DNA from: an uncultured Lachnospiraceae bacterium
GTDB taxonomy: Bacteria; Bacillota; Clostridia; Lachnospirales; Lachnospiraceae
Direction: 5' to 3'
Assembly: GCA_902779505.1 (NCBI GenBank)
Contig: CACZBZ010000007.1
Span: 1 to 49,327, forward strand
Length of the DNA: 49,327 nt
Below, piece after piece: positions 17,250-25,595 of this stretch (position 1 is the first letter of the stretch; each line of letters starts with the position of its first letter). Both the position numbers and the translations under genes were made by a program. The notes under the pieces are model-generated. The model did not search any database. It saw only the letters and a list, made by a program, of their open reading frames with translations, and was not told the origin of the DNA.

Positions 17250-18578
17250 ATGGATGCAATGAGAGAAATGCTTGCCAAGAGAAAGAAGGGAATGAAGTAT
17301 GCCGGAATTCCTTCCTTCTGTACAGCTTCGGATCTTGTTATTGAGGCTTGCCTTAAGCAGGCAATGAGATTCGACGACTACGTTCTTGTAGAGGCAACAG
17401 CCAATCAGGTTAACCAGTTTGGTGGTTACACAGGTATGAAGCCTGCTGATTACAGAGATTTTGTCTACAAGATCGCTGACGGAATAGGATTTCCCAAGGA
17501 GAAGATTATTCTCGGAGGAGATCACCTTGGACCTCTTACATGGCAGGATGAGCCTGAAGCAGAAGCAATGGCAAAATCCGTTGAGCTTGTAAAGCTCTTT
17601 GTTCTTGCAGGTTTCAAGAAGATCCATCTTGACACAAGTATGAGAGTTGCAGATGATCCGCGTGATGAGATGCTCAGTGATGAGACAATCGCACGCAGAG
17701 GCGCAATCCTTTATGAGGCTTGCGAAGAAGCTTATCAGGAACTTTTAAAGAAGAATCCCGATGAAGTAAGACCTGCTTTTATCATCGGAAGTGAAGTACC
17801 GATTCCCGGTGGTGCACAGGAAGCGGAAGACAGCATAAGCGTTACAAAGCCTGCAGCAGTTGAAAAGACTCTTGCGGTATACGAAGAGCAGTTCAAGAAG
17901 AGAGGCCTTAATGACGCATTTGACAATATCATAGGTATCGTAGTTCAGCCCGGTGTTGAATTCGGTGATGCGGATGTATTCCATTACAATCGTACAAATG
18001 CCGCAGAACTTACAGAAGCTATGAAAAAGCATACGAATGTTGTTCTTGAAGGACATTCGACAGACTATCAGCCACCTGAATGCTTAAAGGAGATGGTTGA
18101 AGACGGAATCGCCATCCTTAAGGTTGGCCCCGCACTTACATTCTCATTAAGAGAGGGACTTTTTGCTCTTTCTATGATGGAGAAAATACTTGTTCCGGAA
18201 GAGAAGCAGGCTCACTTTATAGAAGTTATGGAAGAGACAATGCTTAAGAATCCGGGCAACTGGCAGAAGCACTATCACGGAAGCGATGCTGAACTCGCTA
18301 TTAAGAGAAAGTACAGCTTCTCTGACAGATGCAGATACTATTTTGCACAGCCTGAGATGCAGGCAGCTATAGCGAAACTGTTCGCCAATATGTCTGAGGT
18401 GGAGATTCCTCTCAGTATGCTCAGACAATACATGCCTCAGCAGTATATTAAGGTACGTGACGGACTGCTGAGCATGGATCCTAAGGAACTGGCAGAGGAT
18501 TGCGTCGTTCATCTTGTTGAAGATTATAATTATGCAACAAAACTCAACTATATGATCAGCGATGCATTTTGCCGTTAG
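17250..18578 (+). CDS. GatZ/KbaZ-like protein (PF08013), possible tagatose-6-phosphate 4-epimerase
   Basis: A 442-residue TIM-barrel protein of the D-tagatose-1,6-bisphosphate aldolase non-catalytic subunit family. Typical stretches are GIPSFCTASDLVIEA, EATANQVNQFGGYTGM, LGGDHLGPLTWQ, HLDTSMRVADDP and LEGHSTDYQ. In E. coli, GatZ/KbaZ supports the aldolase GatY/KbaY, but no GatY/KbaY is present here. A PF08013 member of Agrobacterium has been shown to epimerise D-tagatose 6-phosphate to D-fructose 6-phosphate, in a locus with an MDR dehydrogenase and a kinase. That precedent fits this operon well. GAGGAGG precedes ATG 17250. Family is secure; the epimerase role is inference. Confidence 0.85.
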   Translation: MDAMREMLAKRKKGMKYAGIPSFCTASDLVIEACLKQAMRFDDYVLVEATANQVNQFGGYTGMKPADYRDFVYKIADGIGFPKEKIILGGDHLGPLTWQDEPEAEAMAKSVELVKLFVLAGFKKIHLDTSMRVADDPRDEMLSDETIARRGAILYEACEEAYQELLKKNPDEVRPAFIIGSEVPIPGGAQEAEDSISVTKPAAVEKTLAVYEEQFKKRGLNDAFDNIIGIVVQPGVEFGDADVFHYNRTNAAELTEAMKKHTNVVLEGHSTDYQPPECLKEMVEDGIAILKVGPALTFSLREGLFALSMMEKILVPEEKQAHFIEVMEETMLKNPGNWQKHYHGSDAELAIKRKYSFSDRCRYYFAQPEMQAAIAKLFANMSEVEIPLSMLRQYMPQQYIKVRDGLLSMDPKELAEDCVVHLVEDYNYATKLNYMISDAFCR

Positions 18579-18590
18579 ATGTGACTAATT

Positions 18591-18625
18591 CGGGTACGGA
18601 GGGTATTTTGCCCCTCCGAACCCGG
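18591..18625 (+). terminator. Hairpin at the end of the kinase operon
   Basis: CGGGTACGGAGGG and CCCCTCCGAACCCG pair over about 12 bp with a small loop. It is not followed by a U-run, so termination may be leaky and the ABC operon may receive read-through. Confidence 0.55.
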
Positions 18626-18689
18626 TCAATAAAAAGGTGAATATTGTAATATTATAATATAGGATTTTAGTTCCATTTTTTTTACATTA

Positions 18690-18698
18690 TGATATACT
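18690..18698 (+). promoter_or_regulatory. Extended -10 promoter of the ABC transporter operon
   Basis: TGA followed by TATACT (18693-18698) is an extended -10 element; the -35 position is poorly conserved. The operator 18 bases downstream covers the start region. Confidence 0.5.
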
Positions 18699-18715
18699 CT
18701 TATCATGATGTAGAA

Positions 18716-18727
18716 CGAAACGTTTCA
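18716..18727. promoter_or_regulatory. LacI-type operator of the ABC transporter operon
   Basis: CGAAACGTTTCA matches the operator consensus at 11 of 12 positions. Confidence 0.8.
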
Positions 18728-18772
18728 TTCAGGGGATGTGGGACGGTAAATAATTTGTTGGGAGGAAAGACA

Positions 18773-19741
18773 TTGAAAAAGATTAAAGAGAATCCAATAG
18801 TTAAGAAGCTTGGATTTAACAGAATCGTGCTGACAGGTGTTCTTATTTTGATGTATGTGCTCTTAAGCCTTATGGTTAATAATTTCGCCGGTCTTCCACG
18901 TATTATGAGTGCATTGAACTATGCGTACTTCCTTGGTTTCTTATCATTGGGCGTAACATTCGTTATAGCAACGGGAGGAATCGATTTCTCTATCGGACCT
19001 GTAATGTTCTGTTGTGCACTTGTGGCAGGTTATTCCCTTACAAGTAAAGGCATACCCATGTTACCCTCGCTTTTGATAAGCATCGTTGTGGGACTGATCT
19101 TCGGCACATGGAACGGATACCTGGTTGCATATTGGAAGGTGCCGCCGTTCATTGTTTCAATGGCAAGCATGAACATGGCAAAAGGTATTGCTTCCGTATT
19201 TACCAAGACTCAGTCGGTAAGCTGGCCTCAGGCAGCACAGGGCGGCTGGTTCAGAAATCTTGTAAAGGTAGGAAAGTTCCCTGTAGGACTTGTGGTATTC
19301 CTTTGCGTAGCAGTTATTTGTTCGATAATTCTTAACCATACTAAGGCAGGAAGATATATGCTCAGCCTCGGAAGTAACCGTGAAGCAGTTAGACTTTCCG
19401 GAGTAGATATTAAGAAGTGGGAGATGTTAGCTTACATCCTCTGCGGAATCTTAGTTGGTATTGCAGCTATATATTATGTAGGAGCTTATACAACCGTTCA
19501 GCCGGGTTACGGCGACCAGTACAACAACGAGGCAATCGCCGGTTGTGTAATGGGAGGTACATCAATGGCAGGTGGACTTGCTTCCATCGGCGGTACCGTG
19601 ATCGGTGTGTTCATCATCGCTCTTTTACAGGAAGGTATCTTAGCACTTGGTTTCACCAAGGACTATCAGTTGATCATCACCGGTCTTATCGTTATCGTTG
19701 CGGTTTACGCAGACGTAATGGCAAGACGCAGAAAGAACTAA
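18773..19741 (+). CDS. Sugar ABC transporter permease 1 (RbsC/MglC family)
   Basis: A 322-residue polytopic membrane protein. The start is a TTG at 18773, chosen because GGAGG (18761-18765) lies 7 bases upstream; it gives MKKIKENPIVKKLG before the first membrane helix. About eight to ten hydrophobic segments are visible, with the family markers GVTFVIATGGIDFSIGP and, near the C-terminus, EAIAGCVMGGTSMAGG. It forms the membrane channel of a ribose/galactose/fucose-type importer together with the second permease at 21298. The two permeases are clearly related but different, which suggests a heterodimer rather than the usual homodimer. Transcribed under the LacI-type operator. Confidence 0.92.
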   Translation: MKKIKENPIVKKLGFNRIVLTGVLILMYVLLSLMVNNFAGLPRIMSALNYAYFLGFLSLGVTFVIATGGIDFSIGPVMFCCALVAGYSLTSKGIPMLPSLLISIVVGLIFGTWNGYLVAYWKVPPFIVSMASMNMAKGIASVFTKTQSVSWPQAAQGGWFRNLVKVGKFPVGLVVFLCVAVICSIILNHTKAGRYMLSLGSNREAVRLSGVDIKKWEMLAYILCGILVGIAAIYYVGAYTTVQPGYGDQYNNEAIAGCVMGGTSMAGGLASIGGTVIGVFIIALLQEGILALGFTKDYQLIITGLIVIVAVYADVMARRRKN

Positions 19742-19787
19742 GGTTAGTTAACGGATACTTTTAATATTAGAAAGGACGAGGTAAAAG

Positions 19788-21284
19788 ATGGGCGAAGTTA
19801 TCCTGGAAATGAAAGAAATAGATAAGACTTTCCCCGGTGTTCATGCGCTTGACCATGTTAACTTTGAGGTTAGAAAAGGTGAAGTACATGCCCTTATGGG
19901 AGAGAACGGTGCCGGAAAATCAACTCTTATGAAAGTGTTGACCGGTATATATACAAAAGATTCGGGCTCAATAATATACGAAGGAAAAGACATTGAGTTC
20001 CACGGCGCAAGAGAAGCACAGGATGCCGGTGTTGTTATAGTTCATCAGGAACTTAACATGGTGGGACATCTTACGGTTGCGCAGAACATATTCATTGGAC
20101 GTGAGTTCAAAAAGGGAATCAAGATCGATGACAAGAAGATGAACGAAGAAGCCAAGAAGCTTTTCGACAGACTCAACATTGACATTGATCCCACAGCAAC
20201 AATGAGTGACCTTACTGTAGGTAAGCAGCAGATGTGTGAGATTGCAAAAGCTATCTCCCATGAAGCTAAGGTAATCATCTTTGATGAGCCTTCGGCAGCT
20301 CTTACGGAATCAGAGATCGAAGACCTCTTCAAGATCATCAGAGATCTGAGAGAACAGCAGATGGCTATCGTATATATCTCACACCGTATGGATGAGATTA
20401 AAGTCATCACAGACAGAGTAACTGTCATGCGAGACGGCTGTTACGTAGGAACACTTATTACAGATGAATGTACAAAAGATGACATCATCAACATGATGGT
20501 TGGTCGTGTTATTTACGAAGAGCCCAAGACAAAGAGCATGGTTGCTCCTGATGCTCCTGTAGTACTTAAGGTTGAACACCTTAACGCAGGCAAGATGGTT
20601 CAGGATGTCAGCTTTGAACTTCGCAAGGGCGAGATACTCGGTTTCTCCGGACTTATGGGTGCCGGACGTACAGAGACCGCAAGAGCTATATTCGGAGCGG
20701 ATCCAAAGGAAAGCGGAGATATATATGTTAACGGCGAGAAGGTTGTTATCAACAGCCCTCAGGATGCGGTTAAGCATGGTATCGGTTATCTTTCCGAAGA
20801 CCGTAAGAGATTCGGTATAGTTGTTCAGAAGTCAGTTGCCGAGAATACAACAATGGCAGATCTTCCCAATTACATTAAGGGTATCTTCATCAACAAGAAG
20901 AAAGAGAGAGAAGTTGCTCAGAAGTTTGTTGATTCCCTTAATACAAAGACACCGGGAGTTGATCAGCTGGTTGTTAACCTTTCCGGTGGTAATCAGCAGA
21001 AGGTCGTTATTGCAAAGTGGCTTTGCAAGAACTGTGACATCCTCATCTTTGATGAGCCTACAAGAGGTATCGACGTAGGTGCCAAGAATGAGATCTACAA
21101 GCTGATGAACAAGCTGGCAGCCGAAGGCAAGTCGATTATCATGATCTCCTCTGAAATGACAGAGATCTTAAGAATGAGTGACCGTGTTGTGGTTATGTGT
21201 GAAGGCCGAAAGACAGGCGAGATAGCCATCGAAGAAGCTACACAGGAAAACATCATGAACATGGCAACAAGAGAGATCGGATAG
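19788..21284 (+). CDS. Sugar ABC transporter ATPase with two nucleotide-binding domains (RbsA/MglA family)
   Basis: A 498-residue double ATPase. The first domain has Walker A GENGAGKST, the variant signature LTVGKQQMCEIAKA and Walker B VIIFDEPSAAL. The second domain has a degenerate Walker A region GLMGAGRTE, the canonical signature LSGGNQQKVVIAKW and LIFDEPTRGIDVG. This asymmetric layout is the norm for carbohydrate-importing CUT2 ATPases. It energises import of a monosaccharide by the flanking permeases. The start ATG 19788 has AAGGACGAGG upstream. It sits between the two permease genes in one operon. Confidence 0.96.
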   Translation: MGEVILEMKEIDKTFPGVHALDHVNFEVRKGEVHALMGENGAGKSTLMKVLTGIYTKDSGSIIYEGKDIEFHGAREAQDAGVVIVHQELNMVGHLTVAQNIFIGREFKKGIKIDDKKMNEEAKKLFDRLNIDIDPTATMSDLTVGKQQMCEIAKAISHEAKVIIFDEPSAALTESEIEDLFKIIRDLREQQMAIVYISHRMDEIKVITDRVTVMRDGCYVGTLITDECTKDDIINMMVGRVIYEEPKTKSMVAPDAPVVLKVEHLNAGKMVQDVSFELRKGEILGFSGLMGAGRTETARAIFGADPKESGDIYVNGEKVVINSPQDAVKHGIGYLSEDRKRFGIVVQKSVAENTTMADLPNYIKGIFINKKKEREVAQKFVDSLNTKTPGVDQLVVNLSGGNQQKVVIAKWLCKNCDILIFDEPTRGIDVGAKNEIYKLMNKLAAEGKSIIMISSEMTEILRMSDRVVVMCEGRKTGEIAIEEATQENIMNMATREIG

Positions 21285-21297
21285 GAGGAGGTTGAAA

Positions 21298-22272
21298 ATG
21301 GAAATTAAGAAATCTAAAAAGATTTTCAAGCAGGAAGTAATCGTATTCCTTGTTGTAATCGCATTACTCTTATTCTTCTGCTTGATGAGTCCTGATTTTA
21401 GAAAATATACGACAATCCTTACGATCATGGATTATTCGTACTACATAGTTCTGATGTCAATCGGTGTAACATTCCCGCTTATTACAGGTGGTGTAGACCT
21501 TTCAATCGGTACAGGTCTTATATGCTACTCACTGGCAGGTGGTTATCTGGTTGTACATGCAGGCTGGCCCACAGGATTGGGTATGCTGGTATCAATACTT
21601 TTCGGTGTTGCTATCGGAACACTGAACGGTGTGTTGATTGGTGTTATGGACTTACCGCCCTTCCTTGCAACTCTTTGTACATGTATGATCACAAGAGGTT
21701 TGGGTTCCATATGTGCCAAGAACTTTGGTGTGTCATGGCCCACAGCGGGAACTCCCGGCAGCTGGTTCAGAAGTATCTTTAAGATAACTGTAAACGGAAC
21801 AAAGCTTCCCCTTGGTTTTGTATGGGTACTGATGCTTGTACTTATCATGAACTTCGTACTCAAGCATACCAAGATGGGTAGATATACAATAGCCATCGGC
21901 AGTAACAAAGAAGCAGCGATTCTTTCAGGAATCAATGTTAAGTTCTACCACATTATGGCATATGTAATTTCAGGTTTCTTCGCAGCACTTGCTTCTATCG
22001 CGTACTCAGCTGTTTTCGCAACAGTTCAGCCCGGTACAGGTGCAGGCTTCGAGCTTGAAGCTATCGGTGGTGCCATCGTCGGCGGTGTATCCGCTACAGG
22101 TGGTGCGGGAAGCATTGTAGGATCTCTTATCGGTGTATTTGTCATCTGTCTTCTTAAGACAGGCCTTCCTTTCATCGGACTGCAGGCTAACTGGCAGCAG
22201 ATCGTTACAGGTCTTGTTCTTATAGGAGCCGTAATGGTGGATATCATCAAGAGAAAGAGAGAAAAAAAGTAA
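21298..22272 (+). CDS. Sugar ABC transporter permease 2 (RbsC/MglC family)
   Basis: A 324-residue polytopic membrane protein of the CUT2 group. It has the conserved GVTFPLITGGVDLSIG segment and the EAIGGAIVGGVSATGG segment near the C-terminus, matching the first permease position by position. ATG 21298 is preferred: AGGAGG (21283-21288) lies 9 bases before it, while a TTG at 21292 would be only 3 bases away. It starts 13 bases after the ATPase stop, so translation is probably coupled. It partners with the permease at 18773. Confidence 0.92.
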   Translation: MEIKKSKKIFKQEVIVFLVVIALLLFFCLMSPDFRKYTTILTIMDYSYYIVLMSIGVTFPLITGGVDLSIGTGLICYSLAGGYLVVHAGWPTGLGMLVSILFGVAIGTLNGVLIGVMDLPPFLATLCTCMITRGLGSICAKNFGVSWPTAGTPGSWFRSIFKITVNGTKLPLGFVWVLMLVLIMNFVLKHTKMGRYTIAIGSNKEAAILSGINVKFYHIMAYVISGFFAALASIAYSAVFATVQPGTGAGFELEAIGGAIVGGVSATGGAGSIVGSLIGVFVICLLKTGLPFIGLQANWQQIVTGLVLIGAVMVDIIKRKREKK

Positions 22273-22301
22273 CATATATTGTTACGGGTAACTAATAGGC
22301 G

Positions 22302-22327
22302 ATATGTACTGCATGAGCAGTTCATAT
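22302..22327 (+). other. Intercistronic hairpin before the binding-protein gene
   Basis: ATATGTACTGC and GCAGTTCATAT pair around ATGA with one internal mismatch. In CUT2 operons such hairpins often stabilise the abundant binding-protein mRNA; that role is inferred here. Confidence 0.5.
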
Positions 22328-22361
22328 AGAAGTGTATTTCTTTATTAAAGGAGGAAAACAA

Positions 22362-23516
22362 ATGAAGAAGAAGTTATTAGCAACACTTTTGGGAGTAGCT
22401 ATGGTAGCAAGCTTACTCGTTGGTTGTGGCAGCTCAGCTGAAGAAGCAGCACCCGCAGCAGAAGCAGCACCTGCAGCAGAGGCAGAAGCACCTGCAGCTG
22501 AAGAAGCAGCAGCACCTGCAGCCGGTGATCTTGAGTTCAAGATCGTTGTAAAGAGCTTCCAGTCATCATACTGGCAGGCAGCTGTTACAGGTGTTAACCA
22601 GGCAGCTGAAGAGCTTGGTGTATCTGTAGAGTGTAACGGACCTAACGCTGAGTCAGATATCGCTGATCAGGTTAACATGCTTACTAACTACATCAACGCA
22701 CAGCCCGATGGAATCGGTCTTGCAGCTTGTGACCAGAGCGCAGTTTTAGATGCTCTTCAGATGGCAATGGATGCAGGTATCCCTGTAGTATGTTTTGACT
22801 CAGGTGTTCCGGATGCTCCTGCTGGATCAGTATTATCTACAATCGCAACAGACAACTACGGCGCAGGCGCAACAGCAGCTGACAACCTTTACGCAGCACT
22901 TAAGGACACAATCGCAAGCGCTACAGCTCCTGTAAGAATTGGTGAAGTTAACCAGGAATCTACTTCTGAGTCAATCACACAGCGTGGTCTTGGTTTCATC
23001 GACAAGTTCACAGAGCTTGCTAAGGCTGATGGATATACAGTAGCAGTTGTTGGTAATGAGTTCTATGTAAACGGTGCAAAGGACAAGGGTGACGAGGCTT
23101 CAGCTAACATCATCATCGAAGTTGCAGTTCCTGCACAGACAACAGTTGAGCTTTGCGCAACAGAAGCTTCTGCAATCATGAACAAGTCAGACGTTATCGG
23201 TATGTTCGGTTCTAACCAGGTTGCAGCTGAAGGTATCCTTTCTGCAAACGAGAACCTCGATGTACTTGGTACAGAGCCTGGAACAAAGATTCTTGCAGCC
23301 GGATTTGATGCTGGTTCAGTTATCAAGCAGGCTATAAGAGATGGTAAGATGTTTGGTGCTGTTACACAGTCACCTCTTGCAATGGGTAAGACAACAGTTG
23401 AGACTCTTTATGCAATAGCTAACGGTGAGACAGTTTCTGATATCGCTACAGATGGTTACTGGTACGATACAACAAACATGGATTCAGCAGACATCGCTCC
23501 AAACCTTTATGACTAA
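22362..23516 (+). CDS. Sugar-binding lipoprotein of the ABC importer (periplasmic-binding-protein type)
   Basis: A 384-residue lipid-anchored solute-binding protein. The signal peptide ends in the lipobox LLVGC, followed by a roughly 30-residue Ala/Glu/Pro linker and a two-lobed type-I fold. Recognisable segments are FKIVVKSFQSSYWQA, GIGLAACDQSAVLDAL, PVVCFDSGVP and IATDNYGAG, which belong to the ribose/galactose/autoinducer-2-binding group (Peripla_BP_4). ATG 22362 is the start, with AAAGGAGG at 22347-22354. The gene uses a narrow, GCA/ACA/GTT-rich codon set, a sign of high expression. It probably binds L-fucose or another neutral monosaccharide; with chemoreceptors under related operators it might also present the ligand to one of them. 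Confidence 0.93.
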   Translation: MKKKLLATLLGVAMVASLLVGCGSSAEEAAPAAEAAPAAEAEAPAAEEAAAPAAGDLEFKIVVKSFQSSYWQAAVTGVNQAAEELGVSVECNGPNAESDIADQVNMLTNYINAQPDGIGLAACDQSAVLDALQMAMDAGIPVVCFDSGVPDAPAGSVLSTIATDNYGAGATAADNLYAALKDTIASATAPVRIGEVNQESTSESITQRGLGFIDKFTELAKADGYTVAVVGNEFYVNGAKDKGDEASANIIIEVAVPAQTTVELCATEASAIMNKSDVIGMFGSNQVAAEGILSANENLDVLGTEPGTKILAAGFDAGSVIKQAIRDGKMFGAVTQSPLAMGKTTVETLYAIANGETVSDIATDGYWYDTTNMDSADIAPNLYD

Positions 23517-23552
23517 TCTTTGCTTGTTATAAACTAACATAATTTAAGGTAG

Positions 23553-23574
23553 AGGGATCGGGCTTCCGGTCCCT
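23553..23574 (+). terminator. Partial terminator between binding-protein and mutarotase genes
   Basis: AGGGATCGG and CCGGTCCCT pair around GCTT and are followed by TTTACTT. A leaky stop here would give more binding-protein mRNA than downstream mRNA. Confidence 0.5.
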
Positions 23575-23620
23575 TTACTTAAATAAGATGATTCCCTTCG
23601 GGGAAGAGCGGAGGAAGAAG

Positions 23621-24082
23621 ATGTTAAAAGGAATTCCAACAGAGATATCTCCGGAATTACTTAAGGTTCTGGATGAAATGGGACACACAGATGAGATCAC
23701 CATTGCAGACGGCAATTTTCCCGGTCACACAATGGGTAAGAGAGTAATAAGAGCAGACGGTCTCGGAGTACCTGAGCTTCTTGATGCTATTCTTAAAGTG
23801 TTCCCTCTTGATACATATCCCAATGCAAAAGGAGAGGTTGATCCTCCCTGCACACTCATGGCACTTGAGCCCGGAGATGTAGGCAAGGTTGCTACTCCTA
23901 TATGGGATGAGTACAAGGCTATAGTCAAGAAATATGACGACAGAGGAGATGCTTGTTTTCAGGAGATCAACAAGTGGAAATTCTACGATCAGACAAGAGA
24001 AAAATCGTCTGTTGTTGTAATGACTACAGAAACAGCTATTTATGCAAATATCATATTAAGAAAAGGTGTTGTTATTGAATAA
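23621..24082 (+). CDS. fucU: L-fucose mutarotase (FucU/RbsD family)
   Basis: A 153-residue cytosolic enzyme that interconverts the alpha and beta anomers of L-fucose so that FucI can use the imported sugar. The opening MLKGIPTEISPELLKVLDEMGHTDEI, with the catalytic His in MGHTDE, and ADGNFPG are hallmarks of the family; the late segment VVMTTETAIYANIILRKGVV is also typical, with the Tyr of the active site. GGAGGAAG precedes ATG 23621, the chosen start. Its place in the importer operon identifies L-fucose as at least one transported sugar. Confidence 0.93.
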   Translation: MLKGIPTEISPELLKVLDEMGHTDEITIADGNFPGHTMGKRVIRADGLGVPELLDAILKVFPLDTYPNAKGEVDPPCTLMALEPGDVGKVATPIWDEYKAIVKKYDDRGDACFQEINKWKFYDQTREKSSVVVMTTETAIYANIILRKGVVIE

Positions 24083-24100
24083 GCGCCTCTTAAATGTAGA

Positions 24101-24127
24101 TTAGGCCGGCTCTTACAGCCGGCCTAA
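24101..24127. terminator. Perfect 11-bp hairpin after fucU
   Basis: TTAGGCCGGCT pairs with AGCCGGCCTAA around CTTAC. The following ATTAATAG is only weakly U-rich, so partial read-through into the kinase gene is likely. Confidence 0.6.
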
Positions 24128-24150
24128 ATTAATAGTAAAAGACAGACAGG

Positions 24151-24169
24151 CGTCTGCGTTATGCAGGCG
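24151..24169 (+). other. Small hairpin abutting the kinase ribosome site
   Basis: CGTCTGC and GCAGGCG pair around GTTAT with one G-U pair and end two bases before the AAGGGGG ribosome site, so the hairpin could tune translation of the TTG-started kinase gene. Confidence 0.35.
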
Positions 24170-24182
24170 GAAGGGGGTCATT

Positions 24183-25586
24183 TTGGATAAGAAATATTTT
24201 CTGGCCATAGATATAGGCGCGTCCAGCGGACGCCATATTCTTGGTTCTTTGAATGAGGGTAAAATCGAACTTGAGGAAGTCTACAGATTCTGGAACGGAA
24301 TGGATGATGTGGACGGAACTTTGTGCTGGGATCTGGACAGACTTTTTAACGAGATCATAAAGGGCATGAAAAAATGTAAAGAGATCGGTAAGATTCCGGA
24401 AAGCGTAGGTGTCGATACATGGGGAGTCGACTATGTGCTTTTGGATGAAAAGGATCAGATCATAGGTAAAGCCGTGGGTTACAGAGATCACAGAACCGAC
24501 GGAATGGATGAAGAAGTATATAAGATAATATCGGAGGACGATTTGTATGCAAGAACAGGTATACAGAAAGCAATCTATAATACGATATATCAGTTGATGG
24601 CATTGAAAAAGATCCATCCCGAGCAGATGGAAGCTGCAAAAGCCATGCTCATGATTCCCGATTATTTTCACTTCAGATTATCGGGAAAAAAGGTGCAGGA
24701 ATATTCGGAAGCTACAACCAGTCAGTTGTTGAATCCGGACAGCAGGGAATGGGATTATGAATTGATAGATATGCTCGGTTTCAATAAAGAGATATTCCAA
24801 AAGATATATATGCCGGGCACTTTTGTGGGTGAACTGACAAAAGAAGTAAGAGATATGGTTGGATATGATTGTAAGGTGGTTCTTCCGCCTACTCATGATA
24901 CTGCCAGTGCGGTTATGGCCATACCCACCAATGAGGAGAATACCTGTTACATATCATCGGGTACCTGGTCTCTTATGGGTGTGGAGATGGATAAGCCCAA
25001 TTGTTCGCCAAAGAGCAAAGAGGCAGACCTAACCAATGAGGGAGGCTACGGCGGTAAGATAACTTATCTTGCCAACATAATGGGACTGTGGATGATTCAG
25101 TCCGTTCGTAACAAACTTGCTCCGGATATGGGCTACGGTGAACTGTGCGACAGAGCATCCCGTGAGACCATAAAGAGCATAGTCGACTGTCAGGACTCTT
25201 CATTTTTATCTCCTGACGATATGGTTACAGCGGTACAGGATTATTGTAAAAAAACAGGCCAGCAGGTTCCCGAGACTCTCTACGAACTTGCAGCTGTCAT
25301 ATATAACAGCCTTGCAAAATGTTATGCCGACAAGCTTGCCACTATTGAGAGTATGACGGGAATAAAGTATAATAAGGTGAATATAATCGGTGGCGGTTCC
25401 AATGCAGCGTATCTTAACGAACTTACTGCTAAGAGCACAGGAGTCGACGTACATGCGGGTCCCGGTGAAGCCACTGCATTAGGAAATATACTTGCTCAGA
25501 TGATAGAGAGCGGACTCTTTGCTAACCTGCGAGAAGCAAGAGAATGTGTCAGAAGATCATTTGAAGTAAAAGTATACAGTAATTAG
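24183..25586 (+). CDS. Rhamnulokinase-family kinase, probably L-fuculose kinase
   Basis: A 467-residue FGGY kinase of the RhaB branch: FLAIDIGASSGRHILG at the N-terminus, VGVDTWGVDYVLLD, YRDHRTDGM, MIPDYFHFRLSG, YISSGTWSLMGVE and NIIGGGSNAAYLNELTA. It starts at TTG 24183, with AAGGGGG 5 bases upstream. RhaB phosphorylates L-rhamnulose at C1; L-fuculose kinase does the same chemistry on a C4 epimer. Because the window holds fucI, fucU and a fuculose-type aldolase but no rhamnose isomerase or rhamnulose aldolase, L-fuculose is the likely substrate. Use of both sugars is possible, since rhamnose and fucose both feed propanediol microcompartments. It is followed after 9 bases by the ParA gene. 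Confidence 0.85.
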   Translation: MDKKYFLAIDIGASSGRHILGSLNEGKIELEEVYRFWNGMDDVDGTLCWDLDRLFNEIIKGMKKCKEIGKIPESVGVDTWGVDYVLLDEKDQIIGKAVGYRDHRTDGMDEEVYKIISEDDLYARTGIQKAIYNTIYQLMALKKIHPEQMEAAKAMLMIPDYFHFRLSGKKVQEYSEATTSQLLNPDSREWDYELIDMLGFNKEIFQKIYMPGTFVGELTKEVRDMVGYDCKVVLPPTHDTASAVMAIPTNEENTCYISSGTWSLMGVEMDKPNCSPKSKEADLTNEGGYGGKITYLANIMGLWMIQSVRNKLAPDMGYGELCDRASRETIKSIVDCQDSSFLSPDDMVTAVQDYCKKTGQQVPETLYELAAVIYNSLAKCYADKLATIESMTGIKYNKVNIIGGGSNAAYLNELTAKSTGVDVHAGPGEATALGNILAQMIESGLFANLREARECVRRSFEVKVYSN

Positions 25587-25595
25587 CAGGTGAAT

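Noticed and set aside
22332-22361. GTG start for the binding protein
   Set aside because: The ribosome site AAAGGAGG lies within that extension and matches ATG 22362, directly before the signal peptide.
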